Positions 10,489-19,308 of a stretch of DNA of 64,000 bases are shown here, one piece after another. The position numbers and the translations under genes were made by a program. Numbering within the stretch: the first letter of the stretch is position 1; the number at the start of each line of letters is the position of its first letter. Below the pieces are notes generated by a model. It was not told where the DNA came from. It worked only from the letters and a program-made list of their open reading frames with translations, and made no database searches. The DNA comes from Liriodendron chinense. Lineage: Eukaryota > Streptophyta > Magnoliopsida > Magnoliales > Magnoliaceae. The stretch is from positions 4,458,501 through 4,522,500 of the forward strand of contig PVNU02000868.1 of assembly GCA_003013855.2 (NCBI GenBank). The letters are read 5' to 3'.

Positions 10489-11400
10489 CACCCATTTCTG
10501 ACCCGGTCATTCATAGATCATGGTCTGAAATCTTTGCTTGCCTTTGCATCTGTGCCAGTTGATCGTTTGGAAATCGATCACTCGCACATACTGCGGGAGT
10601 TTGGAGAAAACGTTGCGATTGTCCCTACATGCGCTGCAACCTGGGTACCCAATCGCAACCCTTCTATTTCTGATCGGTACTAACATCGGAAAGGTACAGC
10701 AGAGCCTCTGCGTCGCTAGTCTTACGAGGATATGACCCTGAGACTGAATTGTGTGATGTTTGATGTTTTCCCAGATCACTCCAGGAGTACTTGTTTCACT
10801 TGACTGTAAAAGTGGTTAGACGCCTTGCGTCAGATAGTCTTACAGGATTCTACTACGCCGACTTGGACTCAGTCAAGGTACTTCAGGCATCCACGCCTAG
10901 GTATGTGCGGGTGGACTCTTTCCACCCGACCTGCTGGTTTCGGTGCTTGGTTTGCAATTCATTCTTTCCTCGATTGTGGTCTGGAATCTTTGTTGTCCTT
11001 TGTATCTGAGTTAGATGATTGTTTGGAAATTGATAACTCGCACATACCGCGGGAGTTTGGAGAAAACGTTGCGATTGTCCCTGCAGTTTGCTGCAACCTG
11101 GGTACCCAATCGCAACCCTTTCATTCCCGATCGGTACTAACATCGGAAAGGTACAGCAGAGCCTCTGCGTCGCTAGTCTTACGAGGTTGCTAACCCTGAG
11201 ACTGATTGTGTGATGTTTGATGTTTTCCCAGATCACTCCAGGAGTACTTGTTTCGCTTGACTGTCAAAGTGGTTAGACGCCCTGTGTCAGATAGTCTTAC
11301 GGGATTCTACTACACCGACTTGGACTCAGTTAAGGTACTTCAGGCATCCATGCCTAGGTATGTGCGGGTGAACTCTTTCCACCCAATCTGCTGATTTTGA
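10489..11400. repeat. ~450-bp tandem duplication next to 3' LTR (element 2)
   Basis: Two copies in direct order: about 10500-10970 and 10970-11400. Each runs from CATGGTCTGAAATCTTTG-like sequence through GAGTTTGGAGAAAACGTTGCG, GGTACTAACATCGGAAAGG and CACTCCAGGAGTACTTG to a CACGCCTAGGTATGTGCGGG end. Element 3 has the same duplication at 52230-53110, so it predates the split of the two copies. No convincing coding sequence. Confidence 0.8.
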
Positions 11401-12550
11401 TACTTGGGTTATAATTCATCATTTCCACCTGTTCAAGTGGCTTCTTTGACCGAGCCTTTTGGCTTTCATCTTTTGTATCTTAGCATGTGGTACGACCGCA
11501 CTGACAATGGAGTTCAGTTCGACCGTACTTTGAGTGCATTGGATCCGATGGTCTCCGGGAGAAACCGCGAGACATCGGATCTTATTTGATTTTTGCGTCG
11601 GCTCCTACCCAGAGATATGGAAGATCTCCTGGGGTGTTGGAGGCAGAACGCTCTACTGAGAAAATATTTTTTTGATTTTTGAAAAGATACCCACTGTGGG
11701 GAGTGATACTCCGTGGGGTTTTTATTTGCAAATGGGAATATTTTTTTTGTCTTTTTGAAATGAAAATCTGGTTTGCATGCGCCTCCACTAGGGATGCCTG
11801 TGGGGTCTTTGGCTAACCGACTTTATTTTGAAAGCAAGTAAACATGATGATTGATGCGATGGATGCTGATGCATGGAGATGCATGATGAATGCATGGCTT
11901 GGCTCATTCTCTTTCAGTTTGATGATTTTGCTTTTGCTGGAGATGCAGAGAACTTGGAGCTTATTGCTTCTAGGGTTGTGCTTCCCTGGGGTGTTTCTTT
12001 TTAATACGGATGTTTGGTCAGCGGGTTGGTCAAGATCCCGACCCGTGGTCGATCAAGTCCATCGTCCCAAGATGCTGTTTCTTTGCTAATGAGAATGTAC
12101 GAGGATGTTATCTGACCTCAAGATGTTCTTCTGGGCATAAATGCCATTGAGACGGTGCTTAGTCGCCAGTTTTGTTCAAAATTCCAGTTTGCGGGCGATT
12201 GGATCCGTCATCCCAAATTGTGAAGTGAGCGGAGTTCAAGACTCCTGAAGTGTAGTGTTGGGGATAGTGCCAATTTTTGTGATTTTTGTGAATATGTGAT
12301 CTGAATCTTTATCTGAGTGGTCAGGATAGAGATCGGTTATTGAAAGCGAGGAAATATTTTTGTGTTTTTGAAAAATTTTGGCTTGCAAGCAAGGGAAACA
12401 TTTTTTGTGATTTTCGAAGTATTTTCTTTGAAAGCAAGAGAAATATTTTTGTGATTTTTTATAACATTTTGTTTGAAAGTAAGGGAAATATTTTTGTGAT
12501 TTTTGAAGAGGTGATTTTGCAATGTTTTTGTATTTTGTGATTTTTCTGAA
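11401..12550. other. non-coding 3' region of element 2 with AT-rich short repeats
   Basis: No gene is supported. At about 12340-12520 there are three to four degenerate ~60-bp units of the type GAAAGCAAGGGAAATATTTT + TGTGATTTTT. Element 3 has a longer, cleaner array of the same unit at 54060-54440. Apparent Lys/Asn/Phe-rich minus-strand frames here are translations of this repeat. Confidence 0.7.
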
Positions 12551-12883
12551 ATGCAGGGAAAAGTGTGGAATTTTCATCCACTTCCAGCTTCTACTGCTGG
12601 TAAGGCACCCGATCCATTTTACGTCAGCGAGCAAGACGAGTCTCACACAGTTAAGTGCCGTAGTTTTACATCTTCGGATGAGGGGATTTGGAGGGTTTTC
12701 AGTCAACACACCCACAAAGTTGCCTGTTCCTCATGTGCAATGCACATAGACCACGTATCGTCCGACGGACTCCTTCGGCCACAAAATGAGCCACATCCTC
12801 ACATCTCCCTTTGTCAATCCAGTTTGGGGACTTACGTTGCTCACAATTCTGTGAGGGTGCGCTCTACCTCCCAACAGCCTTAA
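12551..12883 (+). CDS. small conserved ORF, 110 aa, antisense to pol (element 2)
   Basis: An open frame with the same start and stop exists in element 3 (54476-54808). The predicted products differ at about seven residues. Features: WNFHPLPAST near the N-terminus, a Ser/Thr-rich middle, ACSSCAMHIDHVSSDG around residues 58-73 with a CxxC pair, and a basic C-terminus RVRSTSQQP. No hydrophobic segment and no recognised family. By eye there are about 11 base differences between copies, seven of them changing the residue, so selection is weak at best. It could be a short accessory protein, a leader of the antisense PMD gene, or chance. Treated as hypothetical. Confidence 0.3.
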   Translation: MQGKVWNFHPLPASTAGKAPDPFYVSEQDESHTVKCRSFTSSDEGIWRVFSQHTHKVACSSCAMHIDHVSSDGLLRPQNEPHPHISLCQSSLGTYVAHNSVRVRSTSQQP

Positions 12884-13079
12884 TCCCCTTCATGAGTTTT
12901 AGGAACAGGGAACATCCGTCAGATTCAACAGCGACTTCCAAATCAAGGTTGTCTATCATGGTGCGTTCAACACTAACATGGTTGCGGAGCTCTGCCCGCC
13001 ACAGCCCTTACCTGTTTAAAAGATTTCAGACACCCGTACGATCAAGTGTCAGCCATGCCTAGAACAGGTTAGGAAAGAA

Positions 13080-13591
13080 AGCCCCCGAGAAGTTAATCCC
13101 AGTGTAGTTTTAGGTCTTCGGACCGGTGGAGATAAATTTGTGCAGTTGAGATTGATGGTGAATTTTTATTTTATTTTTTATTTTTTTATTTTTTTGTATT
13201 TTTGAAAAAGTTCCAGATTTCAACTCGGGTAATCGAGGTTGATGCTGGTATTTATGGAAAGATCAAAAAATCTTTTTGGTATTTTTTGAAAATGATCCGG
13301 ATTATCGAACCTTGATCCCAGCGGTTGAGGCCGATGCCGGTTTTTTGGTTGAAAGCAGGAAAAGGTCCCCTGAGAAAGTAATCCCAGTGTAGTTTAAGGT
13401 CTTCGGACCACAAAACTGTACAAAACAGGGCAAACACATTTTTTGTTTTTTTTGGAAAATATCCGGAGTCATCTGATCTTGATGTGAGCAAACAAGACCG
13501 ATGCCGCTTTTTATTGAAAATCTCTCGGGATGTCGATCCCGACAGTAGTTTAAGGTCTTCGGACCCAAAACTATACAAGAGAGTGCTGGAA

Positions 13592-13663
<72 letters not shown>

Positions 13664-14245
13664 GATTTTTGAAAAGTGTCCGGTGTCGTCGGATCTTGAT
13701 TCGAGCAATCAAGACCGATGCCGGTTTTTATTGAAAATCTCTCGGGATGTCGATCCCGACGTAGTTTAAGGTCTTCGGACCCAAAATATGTACAAGAGAT
13801 ATGTATACGCATATTTTTTTGGTTTTCAGAAAATGTCCGGGGCCGTTAGATCTTGATTCGATCCAGACTGATGCCGATTTTTATTGAAAGTCCCTCGGGA
13901 TCTTGATCCCGACGTAGTTTAAGGTCTTCGAACCCAAAATATGTACAAACAGAGCAAACACCTTTTTTTGTTTTTTGAAAAATGTCCGGTGTCAGCGGAT
14001 CTTGATTCGAGCAATCAAGACCGACGCCGGTCTTTATTGAAAATCTCTCGGGATGTCGATTCCGACGTAGTTTAAGGTCTTCGGACCCAAAACTGTACAA
14101 ACTGAACATACATTCTTTTTGTGCTTTTTTCGAAATGATCTAGGTCATCAGATCTTGGCCTGAACGGCTAGGATCGATGCTGGTTTTTATTAAAATTCCT
14201 CGGGATATTGATCCCGACGTAGTTTAAGGTCTTCGGACCACTTTT
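13080..14245. repeat. ~153-bp tandem repeat array (element 2)
   Basis: About seven units share GTAGTTTAAGGTCTTCGGACC, at roughly 13107, 13389, 13545, 13760, 13912, 14065 and 14218, together with CTCGGGATGTCGATCCCGA and GCAATCAAGACCGATGCC. The regular spacing is 152-156 bp, lengthened once by a (TA)n run. CGGGAT-gtcg-ATCCCG inside each unit is a small hairpin. Element 3 has four units. Such satellite-like arrays in the 3' region are typical of large Tat/Ogre elements. The minus-strand frames over it are repeat translations, not genes. Confidence 0.85.
13594..13661. repeat. (TA)n microsatellite
   Basis: An almost perfect TA dinucleotide run of about 68 bp inside the 153-bp array. Confidence 0.95.
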
Positions 14246-14967
14246 TGGGGCTGGGCATACTTACCTTGCTTTGTTTAGCTTTTGATGGGGCTGATTGTGA
14301 TTCGAATGGTCTGGATTGCTTGAGTGGGCCATGTGGGCCCTTTCCAAACTTCAGCTTTACTTTGGAGCACCTATCATTGATGTTTTGTGAGGCTAAGAAG
14401 GCTTTCCATGGTGCAGATGATGATTTGAACGGCTCAGATTGCTCTTTTCAGCCATGTGGGCCCACTTGATGATTAGATCTTGGACTCTGACCCTTCCTTT
14501 GATGATCCAACCTTTGATCTTGTTGTTTGATGGCTCATGTAGGTTCTTCCATGGTTTAGATCATGATGATCTAGTCTTTGAATGACTTGGATTGCTTGTG
14601 GCCCCCTCTTGATCATCTTTCCTTCTCTTTGACTTGATCAGACCCATTCTAGCCGTAGTGCTTCGTGATTGGACCGGTGGGGTACCTTCCAGATGATCTT
14701 GGTCAACCTCAATCGAAATCTGGAGTGGACTAGAGCCTTGGGCGGCCCTCGGGGTGCCATCTGTTGATGTGGACTGTCAGCCTCACCTACCAAGATCCCT
14801 GGAGCCAATCCCGCGGAGAGAGAGGGAGCGCGTTCGTACGGGCGGCCCAGAGCGGGCCGCCCAAGGCTCGCCTCTTGTGCGGCCTGGGCTGGCTCGGGTT
14901 CGAACATTCTCTGTTGTCTGCTGCCCTTGTCTCCACCTGCTCTGTACGTCCAAGTTCGATTTCAACC

Positions 14968-17584
14968 ATGAATCTTCCCTTTGTCTCCTCCTTCCTCCTC
15001 ATCTTGTCCTCATCTTGCTTTGTCCTTTCTTGGGCAATGGATGTTGGAGATTTAGGGGCTGTGGGGGCTGTCCATGGTGGGTCCCACACTTCAGAAAATG
15101 TTGAAGGCTTTAATGATGGAGGGCTTTCTTTAGTAGATGGTGGAGATGGAGCATTGATTGGGGGCATTGATGAGGGGTTAGGGATGGTGGTTGGTGGAGC
15201 TTTGAATGGCCCCATTAATGGCAGCCATGCTGAAATTCCAAATTTGAATGGGGCTTTGATTGTGGGAGAAATGGATGGCATGGATGAGATGGGAGGATGG
15301 GACATAGGTGAGGCTATGCATCCCTTGAATATGGGCTGCATGGATGATGTGATTGATGGAGGTGATGGGACCATGATGGACATAGATGGGATGATCTCAT
15401 GTCTGGATGGGATGGAAGGCTCAGATGATACCTTTGACGGTTTGGATGCTCTTGATGAGGGTCAGGATGTGCGACACACTTGTTTGGGTGGACTTGATGT
15501 GATCATTGATGATGTCCCCCTGATGATAGACGGTGTGGATACCTTGATGATCCCTTTGATTGGCCAGGGTGATGACTGGATTCATGATCTCCTGCTAGAG
15601 AGGGACGCAGGTCCAAATCTGACCGTTGATTCTTCGATCAGGGTTGCCGGGACCCTTCTTGATGGTTCAGATGCATTTTTCGACGGTCAGATTGGCCAGG
15701 ATGCCACGATGTGTGGTGTGATCTTCGCTGGTAGCCCCTTTGATGGAGAGTATCGTCCTTCTCTTAATCGTCGGTCTTTTGCGCACTCTGTTCATGAGGT
15801 TGGCAAGTCTTCTCATGCGGCTGAGGTTATGACAGTTTCGGATAGTGATGCGACTATATCAGACATAGTCGTTACTGAGGGCAGGTCAGGGGCTGTCGAG
15901 TCTGCAGAGGTTTCAGCTTTTCCTTCTCCTTCGCCCGTTGATCTTTCGATCTTCGATGAGCTGTCATTGATTTCTAGGCCTTTTGTTCTGGAGGGGGTAC
16001 CAGTGAGGACTTGTCAGCTGCTTCCTCGTCCTTCTTGCTCGCCACGGCTGCTTGCTTGGCTTGATGGTTTGTCAGCTTATGAGATTCGGGATTTGGAGTC
16101 ATATGGCTTCGGCAGTCTGATCCATATGGCTAGAGTTGACATTGATTGGAGGATGCTCGGAGCTGCCTTGATTGACTGGGTCCCTTCGTTGAACTTGTTC
16201 GCGTTCAACGATATGGAGATGGGACCCTCTTTGGAGGAGCTTGCCCGCTTGACAGGCCTACCCTAGGATTATACTCAGTATTTCTCGCCGAAGACGTCGC
16301 CGAAGACTGCTACACCGCAGAACTGGTTCGGGATCCCCTATCTTGTTCGGCCTGCAGCCGCCGGCCAGGATGCTGTAGTGTTCTCCTTGGATTTACTGTA
16401 TGACCTTTTTTCGGGTCTTCGGAGTGTGGCCGATTCTACCTTTGCTCGGAACGCACTGATGTTCTGCTTGATAGCTGAGGTGCTGTTCTCGGGATGGCGC
16501 AGGTCCCAGACTCCTCTGCTTTTTGAGGTGATGAGCCGAGCTATCCGACGGCAGGGGATCATTTCTCTCATCTTGGCCGAGCTGTTTAATGGGCTGACCG
16601 ATTGCGCCCTGGGCCACACTCATGTCCTTCGCGGCTGTTATGCCTTTCTTCAGGTATCTTTTCTACACCTTTTTCTTCTTACTTTGTTAGGAATTGATTT
16701 GCTCTAGCTGAACTTCTTTTCCTTTTTGTGATCAGGTCTGGCTATGGGAGCGTCTTTCTTTGATTGTTCCTGTATCATTTCCTGACACCCGTCGCCCAGA
16801 CCTTATGCGGCACATTATGGAGTTTCTTCCTCATACAGCTAGGATGAGCGAGCCCTTGTATCGCAGGATGTTCGCTGAACTTCGTGACTGGAATGTTCTT
16901 TGGGAGTCATCTTGGCTTTCACTTCCTCCAGTGCTTTGCGATGCACACCGCCTTCCTCTGATGTTGGTAGGCTTTCAATCTTACTTTTCTTACCATCCCA
17001 TTCGGTTCCTGCGGCAGTTTGGGTATGAGCAGGATGTTCCTCTCTTCGCTTTCACGGGTATCAGGCGTCGAGCACTTCCATCTAGATCCTCTGACTTTAG
17101 GACCCGGGTTGATGGATCTTGGGCGAGTTACTTGACTGCTGATTTGCTAGGTTTTGAGCTGCGGACTTTTCCGATGGCGACCGCCCCATATCAGTACTGG
17201 GTTGCTGAGCAGTCTTTGTATCGACGTATCCCTTGCTGGCACCAGACTGCTGATGAGGATGAGCAGGGTATCCTTGGAGATGCTAGCTCTTCATCTGGTT
17301 CATATGAACCTTTTGAGGAGCGCCCATTCATTGATCCTTGCTTCCTTTTGGCCACTCATGGCCATCTGCTGTCTGAGATTTCTGCACTTCGGTATCATTG
17401 TGAGATGATGTCGAGGAGATTGGCTGCCGATCAGAGGTTGTCTGACTAGGAGACAGCGATCCGTACCCTTGAGCGCGATGAGGCGCATTACCTGCATATG
17501 GAGGTGAGTAGGTTGAGAGCGAGGCTATCTTTTTATGAGTCAGAGGACTTACCTGATGTGGCCGAGGAGGAGGGTAGAGATTGA
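14968..17584 (+). pseudogene. antisense spliced gene with plant mobile domain (PMD) (element 2)
   Basis: Runs opposite to gag-pol. The ATG at 14968 is chosen because it begins a stretch conserved in element 3, MNLPFVSSFLLILSSSC, which looks like a signal peptide or membrane segment. An Asp/Gly/Met-rich low-complexity region follows (to ~15600). A plant mobile domain begins near 16010: SPRLLAWLDGLSAYEIRDLE, WRMLGAALIDWVP, NWFGIPYLVRP, ELFNGLTDCALGHTHVLRGC, then WLWERLSLIVP after an intron at 16654-16735 (CAG|GTATCT...GATCAG|GTC, phase 0). The end is a short coiled coil (LERDEAHYLHMEVSRLRARL) and TGA at 17582-17584. In-frame TAGs at 16264 and 17447 break it; both could derive from CAG. PMD proteins are often retroelement-derived, and some act in silencing; the role here is unknown. 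Confidence 0.75.
16654..16735 (+). other. intron of antisense PMD gene
   Basis: 82 bp, GT...AG, donor CAG|GTATCT, T-rich interior, acceptor GATCAG|GTC. Codon phase is 0 on both sides and the PMD similarity continues across it, so it reads as a normal plant intron in the antisense direction. Confidence 0.75.
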
Positions 17585-17857
17585 TGGTGTTGGCCACCTG
17601 CACATTCTTTTTGTTTTGCATATATGTTTGATGATGATGTATTTTTTGTATTTTTTGAAAGAGATGACATGATATGTGTAAAAGAAATATGATGCTTTTA
17701 ATGAAAGAATTTTTTTTTTTTTGAGAATCTATTGTGCCATGAGTTATCTTGTGAGTGTGTGTCTGGATTTTGTGTCGGGATATAGGAATCAGAGTTGGGG
17801 CTCGACCAATGCTTTGACCGGTGCCTCGAGATTTGACTTGTGTGCTCCTTTGGTTCC
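17585..17857. other. intergenic part of element 2 3' region
   Basis: AT-rich, with poly-T at 17710-17721; nothing recognisable. Possibly the 3' untranslated region of the antisense gene. Confidence 0.5.
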
Positions 17858-18274
17858 CTAGAGGTGTAGGTAATGGAAACTGTTGCCTCTTGAGAATGTC
17901 AGAATTTGTAGAGCTCTTCGTTCCTGACTGCACTTCTTCTTGTTCTTGAACTGTGATGGCTTGAACCGATCTGGACTGCCTAACTTCCTGGTACCTGCAC
18001 TTTTATTTTTTCTTTCTTTTTCATTTGAGTCATTTTTGCCTGCAGCGCTCTTTCGAGTTTTCACCACAGCCGGCCTTTTCCCGTCATTTTTGCCCGTGGC
18101 TCCCTTTCGGATTTTCACCACGTCCCGGGTGTTTGATCTTGCCTGCCCCTTGGCAGCTATGCTGTTTTTACCCTTGGCGCCCTTTCGAGTTTTCACCAAG
18201 TCCGCTGTATGCCCACTGTTTTTACTCGAAGCGCCCTTTCGGATTTTCACTCCGCCCTCTTTTTTTAGGCACAC
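17858..18274 (-). CDS. basic repeat ORF, four VKTRKGAxGKN-type motifs (element 2)
   Basis: Sense-strand frame downstream of pol. It encodes repeats of V-K-(T/I)-R-K-G/S-A-x-(G/S)-K-N followed by a variable spacer, and is strongly Lys/Arg-rich, 138 aa from the first Met. At DNA level the unit is GCGCCCTTTCGGGTTTTCACC on the plus strand, at about 18042, 18100, 18177 and 18230. Element 3 has the same four units (57328-57520) with slightly better agreement. No known domain. It may be a basic nucleic-acid-binding tail, a separate small protein, or simply a DNA-level repeat. Confidence 0.3.
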   Translation of the reverse strand: MCLKKEGGVKIRKGASSKNSGHTADLVKTRKGAKGKNSIAAKGQARSNTRDVVKIRKGATGKNDGKRPAVVKTRKSAAGKNDSNEKERKNKSAGTRKLGSPDRFKPSQFKNKKKCSQERRALQILTFSRGNSFHYLHL

Positions 18275-18483
18275 ATTTTCTTTTTCTCTTTTCTTTTTTT
18301 TCTGGATCTTTGGATAACTGCGGCGGCTAGAGGTCGGGAATCCGTCGTTGCCGGCCGATGGCAGTCTTTCAGCCCTTATTCTAGGTTACGATGATAGAGC
18401 TGTTGGTCTTTGCTATCAACCTTCTGAGATGAATGGATGGATGACTGTGTTTCTTCTTGGGTTGATTTTTTTCTTGGGTGCCT

Positions 18484-18601
18484 TGCTTTGGCTTCCTTTT
18501 TCTCTTTTCTCTTTTTTTTTTTCTTTTGTATTCTTTTTCTCTTCTTTTTTTTTTTGTATTCCCCCCCCCCCCCCCCCCCCCCCTTTTTGTATTTTTCTCT
18601 T
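18484..18601. repeat. homopolymer-rich tract with poly-C (18561-18583)
   Basis: T-rich runs flank 23 consecutive C. The equivalent region of element 3 (57742-57890) is also T-rich with a shorter C run. Low complexity; sequence accuracy here is doubtful. Confidence 0.9.
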
Positions 18602-18718
18602 TTTGAATCCCCTTATTTGAAACACTTGTTGGTGGACGGAAATAATTTCTCAGAGGTCTTAGCTTCGTCCTCTTGACTTCAGCTCTATTAAAGTAACTCT
18701 TGATAAGGTCAAAATAAC

Positions 18719-19273
18719 TTACCCATGAAAGATCTTCACGTTATCGGCGTTGGTTGGCTCAGGAAGGTCCACCCCTCTCATGCTGGTGAGTCTGAGGGCG
18801 CCTCCAGGAAGTACTTCTCTGATGATCAGTGGCCCGTCCCACGAGGATTTGAACTTTCCTCTGGGATCTGGAAGGTGCGACGGTAGAATTTTTTCATAAC
18901 CATGTCGCCTACCTTGAAACTTCTTTTTCGGACTCTCTTGTTGTAAGCCCAAGCGATCCTTTTCTGATAGCACTGTGAATGACTTAGTGCACGCATGCGC
19001 TTTTCATCTGCTAGCTGCAACTGGTCGAATCTGGCCCGTTGCCATTCTCCTTCTTCAATTCTGCTTTCTAGTAACACTCGTAGTGATGGTATTTTCACCT
19101 CGACTGGCAAAACTGCCTCCATTCCATAAGTAAGCTCGGAAGGAGTAACGCCCGTAGCAGACCGTACAGACGTTCGATAAGCCCAAAGTGCATATGGGAG
19201 CATATCTGACCAATCCCGATAGGTCACGACCATCTTCTCGAGTATCCTGACGATTGTCTTGTTTGCGGCTTCT

Positions 19274-19306
<33 letters not shown>

Positions 19307-19308
19307 AT
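18719..19308 (-). pseudogene. pol: pol fragment: integrase core end and C-terminal module (element 2)
   Basis: Downstream of the poly-G tract the integrase continues in a different frame. It has VEAANKTIVRILEKMV (carrying the catalytic Glu region), ALWAYRTSVRSATGVTPSEL, YGMEAVLPVEVKIPSLRVL, and the C-terminal GDMVMKKFYRRTF. After another frame change come SSWDGPLIIREVLPGGALRL and a final LPEPTNADNVKIFHG before the TAA at 18719-18721. This LPEPxNADxVKxxx ending is the normal terminus of plant Tat/Ogre pol. Two frame changes plus the homopolymer mean no continuous product. Confidence 0.85.
19275..19306. repeat. 32-bp poly-C (poly-G on coding strand) inside integrase
   Basis: A run of 32 C interrupts the integrase coding sequence exactly where the conserved N-G-x-V-E-A-A-N segment, with the catalytic Glu, should be. 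Frames before and after the run differ. It could be a genuine slippage expansion from a short G run or a sequencing/assembly artefact. Confidence 0.9.

Noticed and set aside
12236..12715. Lys/Asn/Ser/Phe-rich minus-strand frames over the AT-rich repeats of both Ogre-like elements
   Set aside because: They arise from the GAAAGCAAGGGAAATATTTT repeat, and all three frames look alike.
13252..13812. Frame with a long Tyr-Ile run
   Set aside because: Direct translation of the (TA)n microsatellite inside the 153-bp array.
14764..14967. Upstream extension of the antisense PMD frame to an ATG at 14764
   Set aside because: Similarity between element 2 and element 3 in protein terms becomes clear only from the ATG at 14968; the upstream part is open by chance and overlaps several equally open frames.
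19055..19308. Gly-rich segment in the integrase as a genuine glycine-rich protein domain
   Set aside because: It is poly-G read in frame, and integrase homology resumes in another frame directly after it.
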